64,000 bases of DNA from assembly GCF_030408715.1 (NCBI RefSeq), contig NZ_CP047202.1, positions 1,965,907-2,029,906 of the forward strand, read 5' to 3'. Shown in pieces: positions 8,482 to 18,568 of the stretch (within the stretch, counting starts at the first letter, position 1; the number at the start of each line of letters is the position of its first letter). Under the pieces are notes generated by a model that was not told the origin of the DNA, did not search any database, and was given only the letters and a program-made list of their open reading frames with translations. A program made the translations under genes and the position numbers. Origin of the DNA: Corynebacterium confusum (GTDB lineage: Bacteria > Actinomycetota > Actinomycetes > Mycobacteriales > Mycobacteriaceae).

Positions 8482-9483
8482 ATGAGTCTCACAGTGTTAG
8501 CTAGTTCCGCCAGCACCACTGCCGTCGACACGGTCAGCAATTGGTGGGAGGACGAACAGGTCCGCTCGTGGGTCATCGAACGCCCCGTCAAGATCGTGGT
8601 CATCCTGCTGATCGCCATCGTCTCGCAGTGGGTGCTGCGGCGCGTCATCAACAAGCTGGCCAGCAAGGCCGCGCAGACCCCCAGCGGCACCGCCATCCCG
8701 CGGCTGCCCCTGACCGTTAAGCCCACCAAGGCGCAGCGCGAAGAGGAAAGCCGCCAGCAGGCCGCTATGAACCGCAGCCAGGAGAACCGGCGCAAGTCCC
8801 GCATCAAGACGCTGGCCGGGGTCAGCAAATCGGCCGTGGGCATCGTCATCTGGAGCTTGGCCGCCCTGCTCATCCTGGACCAGCTCGGCGTTAATATCGC
8901 GCCGCTTATCGCTTCGGCCGGTGTGGTTGGTGTCGCCCTTGGTTTCGGCGCGCAGTCGCTGGTCAAGGACTTCCTGTCCGGTGTCTTCATGCTGCTGGAG
9001 GACCAGTACGGCATCGGCGACACCATCAACGTGGGCGAGGACATCATCGGTGACGTCGAGGACATCACCCTGCGCGTGACCAAGGTACGCGACATCGACG
9101 GGACCCTGTGGACGGTCCGCAACGGTGAGATCCTGCGCATCGGCAACTTCTCCGATCACTACGCCATCTGCCGCCTGCAGATCCCCGTTGGCCTGTCGAA
9201 CAACGCGAAGGAGGCCTGGCACGTCATCGAGGCGGCCGTCGCCGAGGCGGTCAAGGACCCAGCCATCAAGAACGAGGTCATCGACGACCCCGTCCTCAAT
9301 GGCATCTCCGCCTGGGAGCCGGACTACATCTCCTACCGCATTTCCATCAAGACGATGCCCGGCCAGCAGTGGCACGTCCAGCGTCACGCCCAAGCGCACA
9401 TCCTGGACGCCATGCAGGCAGCCGGCATCTCCACCCCGTACCCCTACGGCGTGGGCATCATGCGGAAGGCGGACGAGAGCTAA
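8482..9483 (+). CDS. MscS-family small-conductance mechanosensitive channel
   Basis: A 333-aa membrane channel protein. It has TM helices around residues 32-52 and 112-135, a charged linker between them, and the pore helix TM3 with MscS features (GVVGVALGFGAQSLVKDFLS), followed by the beta domain (LEDQYGIGDTINVGE). It would release solutes during osmotic downshock. It lacks the long C-terminal extension of the corynebacterial glutamate exporter MscCG, so it is probably a paralogue. A possible -10 box (TACAAT, 8446-8451) lies upstream and AAGGAAAGAGAG precedes the ATG. The next gene starts directly after its stop. Confidence 0.9.
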   Translation: MSLTVLASSASTTAVDTVSNWWEDEQVRSWVIERPVKIVVILLIAIVSQWVLRRVINKLASKAAQTPSGTAIPRLPLTVKPTKAQREEESRQQAAMNRSQENRRKSRIKTLAGVSKSAVGIVIWSLAALLILDQLGVNIAPLIASAGVVGVALGFGAQSLVKDFLSGVFMLLEDQYGIGDTINVGEDIIGDVEDITLRVTKVRDIDGTLWTVRNGEILRIGNFSDHYAICRLQIPVGLSNNAKEAWHVIEAAVAEAVKDPAIKNEVIDDPVLNGISAWEPDYISYRISIKTMPGQQWHVQRHAQAHILDAMQAAGISTPYPYGVGIMRKADES

Positions 9484-9873
9484 ATGCAGCCCAGCAGCGT
9501 TTACGATGCCATCGGGGGCGAGGAAACCTTCCGCCGCCTGGTCGCAGGTTTCTACGCCCGCGTGCGCGACGACGACATCCTAGCGCCCATGTACCCGGCC
9601 GATGACTTCGACGGCGCCGCGCAGCGATTGCAGTGGTTCCTCGCGCAGTATTGGGGCGGGCCCGCCGAGTTCAACGCCAACCGCGGCGCCCCGCGTCTCC
9701 GGATGCGGCATGTGCACTTCCCCATCGATTCCGCCGCCGCCCAGCGTTGGCTGGACCTGATGGGTGCCTCCCTGGACGACATCGATGAGGAGACCATCCC
9801 GCCGGCGTACCGCGCGATGATCTGGGATCACATGCAGCGCGTCGCCGCGATGCTCATCAACCGACCGGATTAG
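9484..9873 (+). CDS. glbO: Group II truncated haemoglobin (GlbO)
   Basis: A 129-aa globin with the 2-on-2 fold pattern: YDAIGGEETFRRLVAGFYARV at the start, a proximal-His region (RMRHVHFPI) and a C-terminal Trp/Met helix (YRAMIWDHMQRVAAML). GlbO proteins bind oxygen and are linked to respiration or peroxide handling in mycobacteria. The ATG follows the mscS stop codon with no gap (TAAATG), so the two genes are surely cotranscribed. Confidence 0.9.
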   Translation: MQPSSVYDAIGGEETFRRLVAGFYARVRDDDILAPMYPADDFDGAAQRLQWFLAQYWGGPAEFNANRGAPRLRMRHVHFPIDSAAAQRWLDLMGASLDDIDEETIPPAYRAMIWDHMQRVAAMLINRPD

Positions 9874-9893
9874 CTTTTCGGCACGCCGAGTAG

Positions 9894-9925
9894 GCGCTAC
9901 GGAGTGATTTCCGTGGCGCTTTTTC
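9894..9925 (+). terminator. Rho-independent terminator after glbO
   Basis: A 10-bp stem (GCGCTACGGA / TCCGTGGCGC, one G-T pair) with a 6-base loop and a following TTTTTC run, 20 bases after the glbO stop. Confidence 0.85.
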
Positions 9926-10016
9926 TTGTGCCTTTGCTTGTTATCCGGCAGTCGCGGGGTTTGGTTGACTTTGTTGTTTCTTTCCCTCGGCTGACCCCCG
10001 TGTCAGCCGTTGGCCG

Positions 10017-10911
10017 TTAGGGCCCGCTGCTCCAGGGTGGGTCCCAGGTGACCCTGCCGTGTCTTCGGTTGATCCTGCCGTGTCTGGGGTAGGTCGGGTC
10101 GTCGTCGTTCCAGGAATTGTGGAACTCACACAACAAGGTGAGGTTTTCTTGGTTGGTTTCTCCGCCGTCTGCCCAGGAGTGGATGTGGTGGACTTGGCAC
10201 TCGTCGGCGGGTTTGCGGCAGTTTGGCCAGGCGCACCGGGTGGTTTCGGCTTTGGCCATGTCCTTCTGTTTCGGCGAGGCGTGCCGTTGGTAGCGGTATT
10301 GGTTGACCGGCCCGCGCCTAGGATCCACCAAGGTGGCCAGGCCCGCATCCAGTGGGCTTTGGCGGATGTAGTCGGCACCGGTCATGGTGGTGCCGTTGCT
10401 GAGCTGCACGGTGATCTCGTCGCCGTCACCTGACAGGATGCGCACCCAGTCGGGCAGGGAGATCACCACGTGGGTGGTCTTGGGTTGCTTTTCGAGGCCG
10501 CCGCTGAACAAGGCTTCGACGTCGGGGATGGTCTTGATTGATGCCCAGAGGTTTTCTACCAGCTGCGGGTCCCCGGTAATAGAGAAAGTACTGGGGCCGT
10601 TTTTGCGGCGGGTCACGCGTATTCCTTCGGCGGGTGGGGTCGGGCGGTTGAGCTGGAGTACTTTTTGGTTGGCCAGGCGGCGCAGTTGTGTGGTGGTGCC
10701 GGGTGTGTTGCACAGTTGGATGAGCATGGCCCAGGCGTCGTTCTGGTTGCGTACTCGGCGGAAGGCGTTGTCCAACACCACGAGGGTGTCTAGGTGGTGG
10801 CCGGATTCGGCGGCGGCTTGGCGGGCGGCGGCTTGCTTTTTCGTAGAGGACGTTTTCCCGAAGAAGGTCTGGCAGGCACGAAAGTGCGCGGCGGCGGCAA
10901 CATCGGACAGA
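10017..10911 (-). pseudogene. DUF222/HNH endonuclease (13E12 family), 5'-truncated
   Basis: The reading frame enters from the IS256 end at 10912 and runs to the stop at 10017, giving about 298 residues. It has the DUF222 region (from SDVAAAAHF through KKQAAARQAAAESGHHLDTL) and a full HNH motif near the end (CAWPNCRKPADECQVHHIH, then LTLLCEFHN). The true N-terminus is missing; it was replaced by the insertion sequence. A fragment holding the corresponding N-terminus sits at 15289-15561, beyond the inserted genes, but 137 bases are present in both copies, so the two are not simple halves of one gene. An intact relative is at 35185-36180. Confidence 0.8.
10773..10909 (-). repeat. 137-bp DUF222 segment, copy 1
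   Basis: These 137 bases match 15310-15446 in the same orientation with about six differences (roughly 96 percent). They encode the DVAAAAHF-to-LDTL part of the 13E12 protein. The two copies flank the IS256/ABC-exporter block and are available for homologous recombination. Confidence 0.8.
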
Positions 10912-12350
10912 GAGTGTCCGATTGTTTGTGTGCGGGGGCTTGGTTTACAAGTAGTCCGCGAATCGGTTGGGGTAAGCCACGGCTAGTTGGTTGATGGCTT
11001 GTTTCCACCCGGTGGCTTTCGCTCCTTCAATATAGCCGTTGCACTCAATGTTGCGCTTGGCTTTCTTCGCCCGCTGGGCAGCACGCTTGTCTTCGATGTT
11101 GCAGATCATCAGCCACAGCGTCTTCAGTGCTGCGGTATCGTTCGGGAATTGGCCCCTGTTACGGGTAGCTTTACGCAGTTGCGCGTTGAGTGACTCGATC
11201 GAATTGGTGGTGTAGAGCACTCGCCTGGCCGCAGGCGGGAACTGTAGAAACGGCACGAACCGCTCCCAGGCGTCGCGCCAGACTTTGACCGACTGGGGGT
11301 ATTTTAGGCCCAGTTCACTGGCCTCGAAAGCATCCAGGTTGGCGCGTGCGGTGTCCTCATTGGTGGCGGTGTAGACCTCACGCAGCGCGCGGGAGACAGA
11401 TTTGCGGTCCTGATAAGACACCCACCGGTTCGCAGCTCGAATCAGGTGCACAATGCAGGTCTGCACCATGGAATTCGGCCAGGTTGCCTCCACGGCTTCT
11501 GGCAGGCCTTTGAGCCCGTCGCAGCAGACGATGAACACGTCCTGGACCCCGCGGTTGGCCAGATCTGCGCACACCGATGCCCAGAATGCGGCGCCTTCAT
11601 TTTCAGCGATCCACAATCCCAGGATGTGCTTGATGCCGTCCATGTCGACACCAACCGCCATGTAGCAAGCCTTGTTGACCACGCGGTGGCCGTCACGGAT
11701 CTTCACGCGTAGGGCGTCGAGGAAGATCACTGGGTAAAACTCGTCGAGCTGGCGGTTTTGCCAGATCATGACCTCTTCCAAGACCGCATCGGTAATGGTG
11801 CTGATCGTATCGGGGCTCATATCCACCCCAAGGGTGGTCGCGAGATGATGGCAAATATCGCGCACTGTCATCCCGCCGGCATACAGCGAGACGATCATGT
11901 CGTCGAGCTCTGTGAGCCTGCGTGCGCCCTTGGGCACCATGCGGGGAATAAACGTGCCGGCACGATCCCTGGGCACAGTTACTTCCACCGCGCCGTATCC
12001 AGAATTGACGGTCTTGATGTACGACCCATTGCGGTGGTTATTCTCCTGTGAGGTTTCGACCTGGGCTTTGGCGTTGCGGTCGGAATGGCCGTAGCCCAAG
12101 TGCGCATCCATCTCCGCCTTAAGACCAGCGTTGATCGATGCCTGCAACAGGCCTTTGACCAGCTCGCTTGCATCATCAGCGGAAGCCGACAGCTCGCTGA
12201 TCAAGCTGGCGACCTCAGGGTTTTCCATCAGCTTCTCGCTGATCTCGTTGACCCTCGCCGGGTCATGGCTTTTCTTCGGTGACACCGTAGTCATTATCGG
12301 TGAAACTCCTTCTAGATCAGAGCCTCACACACAAACTTCCTGACACCCTC
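10912..12350 (-). mobile_element. IS256-family insertion sequence, apparently complete
   Basis: One intact transposase gene between imperfect terminal inverted repeats of about 26 bp. The left end begins GAGTGTCCGATTGTTTGTGT; the right end, read inward, begins GGGTGTCAGGAAGTTTGTGT. The 8 bases outside each end (CGGACAGA and GACCTGAC) do not match, so there is no visible target duplication. Confidence 0.85.
10945..12294 (-). CDS. IS256-family transposase (copy 1)
   Basis: A 449-aa mutator-type DDE transposase. Family landmarks include DAHLGYGHSDR near the N-terminus, VPRDRAGTFIPRMVPKG, the first catalytic Asp region (VIFLDALRVKIRDG), the second (FIVCCDGLKGLPEAVEATWP), and the Glu region (YTTNSIESLNAQLRKATRNRG). 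Start at ATG 12294. It is about 70 percent similar by eye to the second copy at 30983-32326 but clearly a different element. Confidence 0.95.
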   Translation of the reverse strand: MTTVSPKKSHDPARVNEISEKLMENPEVASLISELSASADDASELVKGLLQASINAGLKAEMDAHLGYGHSDRNAKAQVETSQENNHRNGSYIKTVNSGYGAVEVTVPRDRAGTFIPRMVPKGARRLTELDDMIVSLYAGGMTVRDICHHLATTLGVDMSPDTISTITDAVLEEVMIWQNRQLDEFYPVIFLDALRVKIRDGHRVVNKACYMAVGVDMDGIKHILGLWIAENEGAAFWASVCADLANRGVQDVFIVCCDGLKGLPEAVEATWPNSMVQTCIVHLIRAANRWVSYQDRKSVSRALREVYTATNEDTARANLDAFEASELGLKYPQSVKVWRDAWERFVPFLQFPPAARRVLYTTNSIESLNAQLRKATRNRGQFPNDTAALKTLWLMICNIEDKRAAQRAKKAKRNIECNGYIEGAKATGWKQAINQLAVAYPNRFADYL

Positions 12351-13014
12351 GACCTGACCAAATTGGGCGAGGATTCATACGCACACATCTTCAACCTCGG
12401 CAAACTTCCCAACCTCACTGATCTTCCAGTATGAAAAGTTTGCGATCACCACACTCAAACGACCGATACCCCACATCGCCCAGCAAAAATCCATTATCCA
12501 AGCAGTTAAAAAGACCCTCTACTTTACCAGATAACCCCTACACCACACAGGCCACCCACTACAATGCTGCTCAAGCTTGGCAGCTAATGGATAGCTACCG
12601 CGGCCTGGCATTCAAACTGACTTTTCCAAGAGAGGCATATGTCACGATGTTGGCAAGATGCACCATTTCTGATGGAGTGAATCCGGCCATTCGGACGTTG
12701 GGTAGGATTTCGGTTGAAATCCTACCCAACGCTGAAACTTTCATAGGCACATCGAACTAAACATTCATGAATCATGACCAAAACACAACCAATTACTCCG
12801 TCTACGGCGGTTTTCCATTCACGGCAGAACCTAACTGGTGCGCCCCAAGAACAACTCTTAACGCCGTTTGTCCGTCGCCAATTGGGTAGCGCTAACACAT
12901 ATTAGCCCGTTAAAAATCGCATTCTAACCGGTAGCTCATTTATATATACTGATCCACCGAATACCAAGAAAAATTCCCTCATATTGACTGTTCTCACAAA
13001 TCAATGACTGAACA
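12351..13014. other. AT-rich gap without a recognisable gene
   Basis: A 664-base stretch between the IS256 right end and the ABC ATPase gene, clearly lower in GC than the core genome. Short frames just after the IS look like decayed coding DNA, but I recognise no family. A 109-codon frame at 12431-12760 lacks a ribosome binding site and contains a 16-bp perfect hairpin, so I do not call it a gene. I see no terminator with a T-run for the leftward ABC operon. Confidence 0.5.
12696..12731. repeat. Perfect 16-bp hairpin, loop GGTT
   Basis: CGTTGGGTAGGATTTC, loop GGTT, then its exact reverse complement. There is no T-run on either side, so it is not a classical terminator. It lies about 280 bases past the stop of the leftward ABC operon and could be an mRNA 3'-end hairpin or a remnant of a mobile element. 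Confidence 0.7.
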
Positions 13015-13743
13015 TTACCTTCTTCTTTGGTTTCCTAAAGCCTCAAATAGATCCTCTGCCGTTGGATCATTAATCTTTCTTACCAGCGCTCCGTCGGACA
13101 AGACAATGACGCGTTGAGCCTGAGCTGCTACTTCCAAGTCATGGGTCACCATTACAACTGCGGTACCTTGGCGGCTGAGATCCGAAAGTTCTTTCATCAC
13201 TAGAGCGCTCGACTTCGAATCCAGAGCACCCGTCGGTTCATCCGCAAATAGCACGCGTGGCCTGACTGCTAAGGCCCTAATAATCGCTACACGCTGACGC
13301 TGCCCTCCCGAAAGCTGAGCTGGATAGTAATTCTTCCGGTCAGCCAACCCGAACTTCTCAAAAAGACTGGTCAGCTCACTCTTTCTCATCTTCTTAGAAA
13401 CGAATCGCAAACCTAACTGGACGTTTTCCCACGCTGTCATCGAGTCCACCAAGTTGTAATCTTGGAAGATGAAACTAGCATTTTTTCGGCGGACCTCACT
13501 TCGCTTATTCCTGGAGGCAGCCACCAAATCAAAACCACACAGAAAGCTTTGCCCAGAGTCAGCTTGCTCAAGTCCGGAAATGCAATAAAGAAACGTCGAC
13601 TTGCCAGATCCCGACGGACCGACAATCGACACGAATTCGCTCTCAGCAACGGAAAAATCAATACCCTTGATTACTAGTTCGCGCTCTTTCCTATTGATTG
13701 AGAACGACTTCTGCAGATCCCGGGTTTCAATAATAGTATTCAT
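13015..13743 (-). CDS. ABC exporter ATPase, MacB/LolD/BceA type
   Basis: A 242-aa ATPase with Walker A (GPSGSGKST), Q-loop (FIFQDYNLVDSMTAWENV), signature (LSGGQRQR), Walker B (VLFADEP) and the TGALDSKSS D-loop typical of the MacB/LolD/BceA group, ending with VMVTHDLEVA. Start at ATG 13743 with an AGGAG site; permease gene 11 bases upstream. Together they form an efflux or immunity transporter for a peptide or lipid-like substrate. Lower GC and codon use unlike the neighbours, plus flanking IS256 and broken HNH genes, suggest transfer. Confidence 0.9.
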   Translation of the reverse strand: MNTIIETRDLQKSFSINRKERELVIKGIDFSVAESEFVSIVGPSGSGKSTFLYCISGLEQADSGQSFLCGFDLVAASRNKRSEVRRKNASFIFQDYNLVDSMTAWENVQLGLRFVSKKMRKSELTSLFEKFGLADRKNYYPAQLSGGQRQRVAIIRALAVRPRVLFADEPTGALDSKSSALVMKELSDLSRQGTAVVMVTHDLEVAAQAQRVIVLSDGALVRKINDPTAEDLFEALGNQRRR

Positions 13744-13754
13744 TTCTTCTCCTT

Positions 13755-15125
13755 TTAGCGTGCGATAGCAGTCATATTGAGCGTCTTTGTTTCCTGAAGA
13801 GTCGGAAGGACGATGGATATTGCCAATAGTGAAAATCCGCCTATAAGCAAAAAGTATGTTTCGTTGCCCACCCATGCTGGGCCTGCGCCAGGGACGGGAC
13901 CATTACCCAACGCTGCTCCCATAGCTAGAGCATTGGTACCTAAGATCATCGTGGAGATCACGACCGCTGACAGAAAATAGATCAAGCATTCAAAGACAGC
14001 CGACCACCGAATAGAAGAAGTGGTAGCACCCAAAGTTTGCAGCAAAGCAACATCATGCCTTCTCCACTCGTTGGTGAGATAGACAGCTATCACTCCCGCA
14101 AATGCGGCGACAATGACGGGAGCACCGAAAATCAAGACAATCTGGCTGGTAGGGCTAACTTGAAGGTCAGACTCACTTGCCCCCGAGGCCATCATAATAT
14201 TCTTAGTTTGATTAACCATACCGAAGATACAACCCACCGAAGCCGCAGCAACTACAAGGGGCGTGATCACTGATGTAGACAACGTAGCGCGTCGACGAGC
14301 AGTAGTTCGGGCAAGTACCCAACTATCTAAAAAGTTCAACGGCAGTAACCACCCAATTAGGCTGACAACTGGGCGGATAACAACCCGATCAGATATGCCG
14401 TAAGCCAACAATAGCCCAAGCCCAATACCCCAATATGACGAGAGTAGGCCACCGAGGCGCTCCATATCATCAATTGGCGACGTAGAGGCAATACTAATGT
14501 ATCCAACAAGTAATCCACTCAAAATAAACATGGAGGCTAGAAGGCGGACAATTCCGCGAGAAGAAGCTTGCTCAGGGATATCCATGACCGCTTCCACCGG
14601 CTCAACCTTTCTCAGCTTTCCCGTCCCCAAGAACAACGCTAGAACCAACACCACAAAAGATGCCCCAGGTCCAAAACTCCAGGCCCAACCAGACAACGGT
14701 TCAGATAAACTAGGTAACATTAGGAACCCGGTATGAGCGATAATATCGCCGAAAGTTGGCCATGACAGAAAAGCTAAAATACCTCCGACGAAAGCACCCA
14801 CCAGAGCACTCATAGTAGCTATCCCGATATATCGAAACCTCGCGCTTCGGGGAGAAGCTCCGATCACCTGCCAAAGGGCAATACGACGCGAATCACGACG
14901 GATAGCAACTTTCACAACAGAAGGAAGACACATCAGCACTGCCAGGCATGTCAACGCAATCTGAAGCCCACCCATCGCGGAGAACTGCTCACCAGCATCT
15001 GTCTCAGAGGCTTGCGCACCGACAATTGTCATCCCTAGGGAAAGAGAAAGCATCCACGAAGCCACCGAAGTCAGTATTAGCATCGATACAGACACTGGCT
15101 TAAGATCTCGAATTTCCTTAAACAA
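13755..15125 (-). CDS. FtsX-like ABC permease (MacB/BceB-type)
   Basis: A 456-aa permease with about eight TM helices in two FtsX-like halves. Each half shows the family pattern of a motif like RRIALWQVIGASPRSARF or RRHDVALLQTLGATTSSIRW followed by TM helices. The start is a TTG at 15125, because a TGA lies only three codons upstream in the same frame. That TGA is the stop codon of the 36-aa peptide gene, so translation is probably coupled. Partner of the ATPase at 13015-13743. Confidence 0.85.
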   Translation of the reverse strand: MFKEIRDLKPVSVSMLILTSVASWMLSLSLGMTIVGAQASETDAGEQFSAMGGLQIALTCLAVLMCLPSVVKVAIRRDSRRIALWQVIGASPRSARFRYIGIATMSALVGAFVGGILAFLSWPTFGDIIAHTGFLMLPSLSEPLSGWAWSFGPGASFVVLVLALFLGTGKLRKVEPVEAVMDIPEQASSRGIVRLLASMFILSGLLVGYISIASTSPIDDMERLGGLLSSYWGIGLGLLLAYGISDRVVIRPVVSLIGWLLPLNFLDSWVLARTTARRRATLSTSVITPLVVAAASVGCIFGMVNQTKNIMMASGASESDLQVSPTSQIVLIFGAPVIVAAFAGVIAVYLTNEWRRHDVALLQTLGATTSSIRWSAVFECLIYFLSAVVISTMILGTNALAMGAALGNGPVPGAGPAWVGNETYFLLIGGFSLLAISIVLPTLQETKTLNMTAIAR

Positions 15126-15134
15126 GAATTTTAC

Positions 15135-15245
15135 TCACTCTCTCACGAACCTGGCAATCGCATAAAAAGTATATAAAAAGTACGCTGCGGCGAACAAAAA
15201 ACTTAGCCATCGAACAACTTTCAAAGAAATACTTTCTTCGTTCAT
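15135..15245 (-). CDS. 36-aa single-span membrane peptide upstream of ABC permease
   Basis: MNEESISLKVVRWLSFLFAA is followed by a Tyr/Phe-rich hydrophobic segment and ends ARFVRE. It has one predicted TM helix (about residues 11-31) with charged ends, and one of the strongest ribosome binding sites in the window (AAGGAGGTG, adjacent to the ATG at 15245). Its stop lies in the same frame as the permease, three codons before the permease TTG start. It could be a small transporter subunit, a leader for coupling, or the N-terminus of a permease cut by a nonsense mutation. I recognise no family. Confidence 0.55.
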   Translation of the reverse strand: MNEESISLKVVRWLSFLFAAAYFLYTFYAIARFVRE

Positions 15246-15288
15246 CACCTCCTTAATTCCAAGCAGCATAGCTAACCCCCCGACGTGT

Positions 15289-15561
15289 CTACTTTCCGGG
15301 GGTCAGGCCCAACACCGCGAGGGTGTCTAGGTGGTGGCCGGATTCGGCGGCGGCTCGGCGGGCGGCGGCTTGCTTTTTCGTAAAGGCCGTCTTCCCGAAG
15401 AAGGTCTGGCAGGCACGAAAGTGCGCGGCCGCGGCAACATCGGACATGACAGCCTTGAGGGCAGGCAGGCTGAGTTGGCGGCATAGGTCCAAATACTGGA
15501 TCCCGTCCGCGAAGATGGCGTGCGCTGCTTTCACAGTGTCCAAGGCTGTCGTTGCTGTCAT
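15289..15561 (-). pseudogene. DUF222/HNH (13E12 family), N-terminal fragment
   Basis: A 90-aa fragment starting at ATG 15561 (MTATTALDTVKAAHAIFADG). It carries the DUF222 N-terminus and ends at a TAG just after LDTLAVLGLTPGK. The homology to the copy at 10017-10911 ends near 15310, at the junction with the low-GC exporter block. No HNH domain remains. A DnaA-box-like CTGTGGATAAC lies upstream at 15614-15624. Confidence 0.8.
15310..15446 (-). repeat. 137-bp DUF222 segment, copy 2
   Basis: Counterpart of 10773-10909, about 96 percent identical, same orientation. The pair brackets the IS256 element, the ABC exporter and the small membrane peptide. Confidence 0.8.
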
Positions 15562-15697
15562 GGCTCACACGCTAGAAGCACGCGTCAACCCCCACAAGGG
15601 CACAAATTCGCGCCTGTGGATAACTCCGCCGCCCGAATGCAATAGTGAACACTCGGGAACCGCAGCCTGTGGAAAACTAGAACTTCCTAGAACAAGG

Positions 15698-16336
15698 CTA
15701 GAACAAGGATAGCCGGTTGGAGTGGTAGACAGTACCGAAGGGCGCATCGAGGCGTACCCAGCGGCCCTTCGCCGCGACGCGTAGGTGCCGCGGGACGTCG
15801 GTGGGCGCGGAGAAGCCGGGGATGAGCCCCAGACTGGTGCAGGCGAAAATCACGCGCATGGGCACCTCGACCTGCTTGCCATGGCCCTCGACGGTGACCA
15901 CGGTCTGGTTCATCAGGCTCGACGGCGGGCCCAACGGTCCGGAGAACTGGCGGGCTAGGGCCTGGCCGGCATCGGCAAGCTCGCGCACGACTTCTACCGG
16001 CAGGTGGTCCAGCAGCCGGAAGCCGTCCATCGGCGGTAGCGCGCCCGGCCAGACGGGATCGCGGGCCGGGCCCAGCTCCAGCTTGCCGGCGGCGTTGTGT
16101 TTCAGCAGCTCCTGCTGCAGCAGATAGGCGGAAACCACGGCCCCGTCGCGGGAGACTTTCCCCTCCACGCGGCGCGAGACGACGACCTCGAAAGGCGTGG
16201 TGATGAAGACATCGACCTCGTGCTCCGTCAGCTGGCGCAGCCGCGCCGAGCACCCGCCATCAACGCCGATCGCCCGACTCACCAGCACCTGCAGCCCCTT
16301 GCCCCCGTTGCGCAGATCCAGCGACTCGTTCGGCAC
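15698..16336 (-). CDS. Conserved hypothetical protein, 212 aa
   Basis: Starts with GTG at 16336, directly after the stop of the thioesterase gene (TAGGTG), so the two are cotranscribed. The sequence (MPNESLDLRNGGKGLQVLVS at the start; VEVPMRVIFACTSLGLIPGF near residue 160) shows no signal peptide or TM helix and no motif I recognise. The gene order ettA, thioesterase, hypothetical is, as I recall, conserved in corynebacteria. Confidence 0.75.
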   Translation of the reverse strand: MPNESLDLRNGGKGLQVLVSRAIGVDGGCSARLRQLTEHEVDVFITTPFEVVVSRRVEGKVSRDGAVVSAYLLQQELLKHNAAGKLELGPARDPVWPGALPPMDGFRLLDHLPVEVVRELADAGQALARQFSGPLGPPSSLMNQTVVTVEGHGKQVEVPMRVIFACTSLGLIPGFSAPTDVPRHLRVAAKGRWVRLDAPFGTVYHSNRLSLF

Positions 16337-16741
16337 CTACTCTTCCCCTACCTGGGTGAGGATGTCGCGCTCGGCATCGCTAAGCGGGCGGGGGCGCTGG
16401 GTCTCTAGATCCACGGCGACCTGTACGCATTCCACCACGCAGGCGACCCGGCCGTTCTTGTCCTTGATCTCCTGGCGTGTGGTCAGGGAGCTGTTGCCCA
16501 GTTCGACGACCTGCGTCTCGACCACCACGGAGGTGGTGCCGCGCGGCTCGATGGGCAGGCGGAAGTCCAAGTCCAAGTGTCGCACGAAAGCTGCGAATTC
16601 GTGCCCCTGCGAGTAGAACTTGTCTTCCGCGAACGCCAGCCGCGCTTCCTGTGCGAGCTCGACGTAGTTCGCGTTCATCAAGTGGCCATAGCGATCGAAA
16701 TCCGACCAGCGGACCGGTACCTCGTGGGTGTGGATGGACAT
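16337..16741 (-). CDS. Hotdog-fold acyl-CoA thioesterase (4HBT type)
   Basis: A 134-aa single hotdog domain. The catalytic-Asp motif of the 4-hydroxybenzoyl-CoA thioesterase group is present (VRWSDFDRYGHLMNANYVEL, residues 10-29). It would hydrolyse acyl-CoA or related thioesters in the cytoplasm; the substrate is not predictable. It lies 22 bases downstream of ettA on the same strand. Confidence 0.85.
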   Translation of the reverse strand: MSIHTHEVPVRWSDFDRYGHLMNANYVELAQEARLAFAEDKFYSQGHEFAAFVRHLDLDFRLPIEPRGTTSVVVETQVVELGNSSLTTRQEIKDKNGRVACVVECVQVAVDLETQRPRPLSDAERDILTQVGEE

Positions 16742-16763
16742 CCTGCTCCTTTAACTGCGTTGT

Positions 16764-18437
<1,674 letters not shown>

Positions 18438-18519
18438 TCCCCTTTTCGTCCATTGGGTTAGGTTTTTATCACCACAAACACTACCGCAAGTTGCCCGGTG
18501 GCTACCCCTTAAGGCAAGG

Positions 18520-18551
18520 AACCCGCCGGCACCGCAGGGCGCCGACGGGTC
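18520..18551 (-). terminator. Possible terminator after ssb
   Basis: A 10-bp stem with one mismatch (ACCCGCCGGC / GCCGACGGGT) lies 20 bases past the stop of the leftward ssb gene. There is only a weak T-rich tail (TTCCTT), so function is uncertain. Confidence 0.4.
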
Positions 18552-18568
18552 GTGAAGTAGCTGGCGGA

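Noticed and set aside
12431..12760. A 109-codon open frame after the IS256 element
   Set aside because: No ribosome binding site, low-complexity start, and it runs through a perfect hairpin; no recognisable family.
12768..12890. A 40-codon frame (start MNHDQNTTNYSVYGGFPF) next to the ABC exporter, considered as a bacteriocin or RiPP precursor
   Set aside because: No ribosome binding site, no leader or core features of a known class, no modification enzymes nearby, and it lies in decayed DNA on the strand opposite to the exporter.
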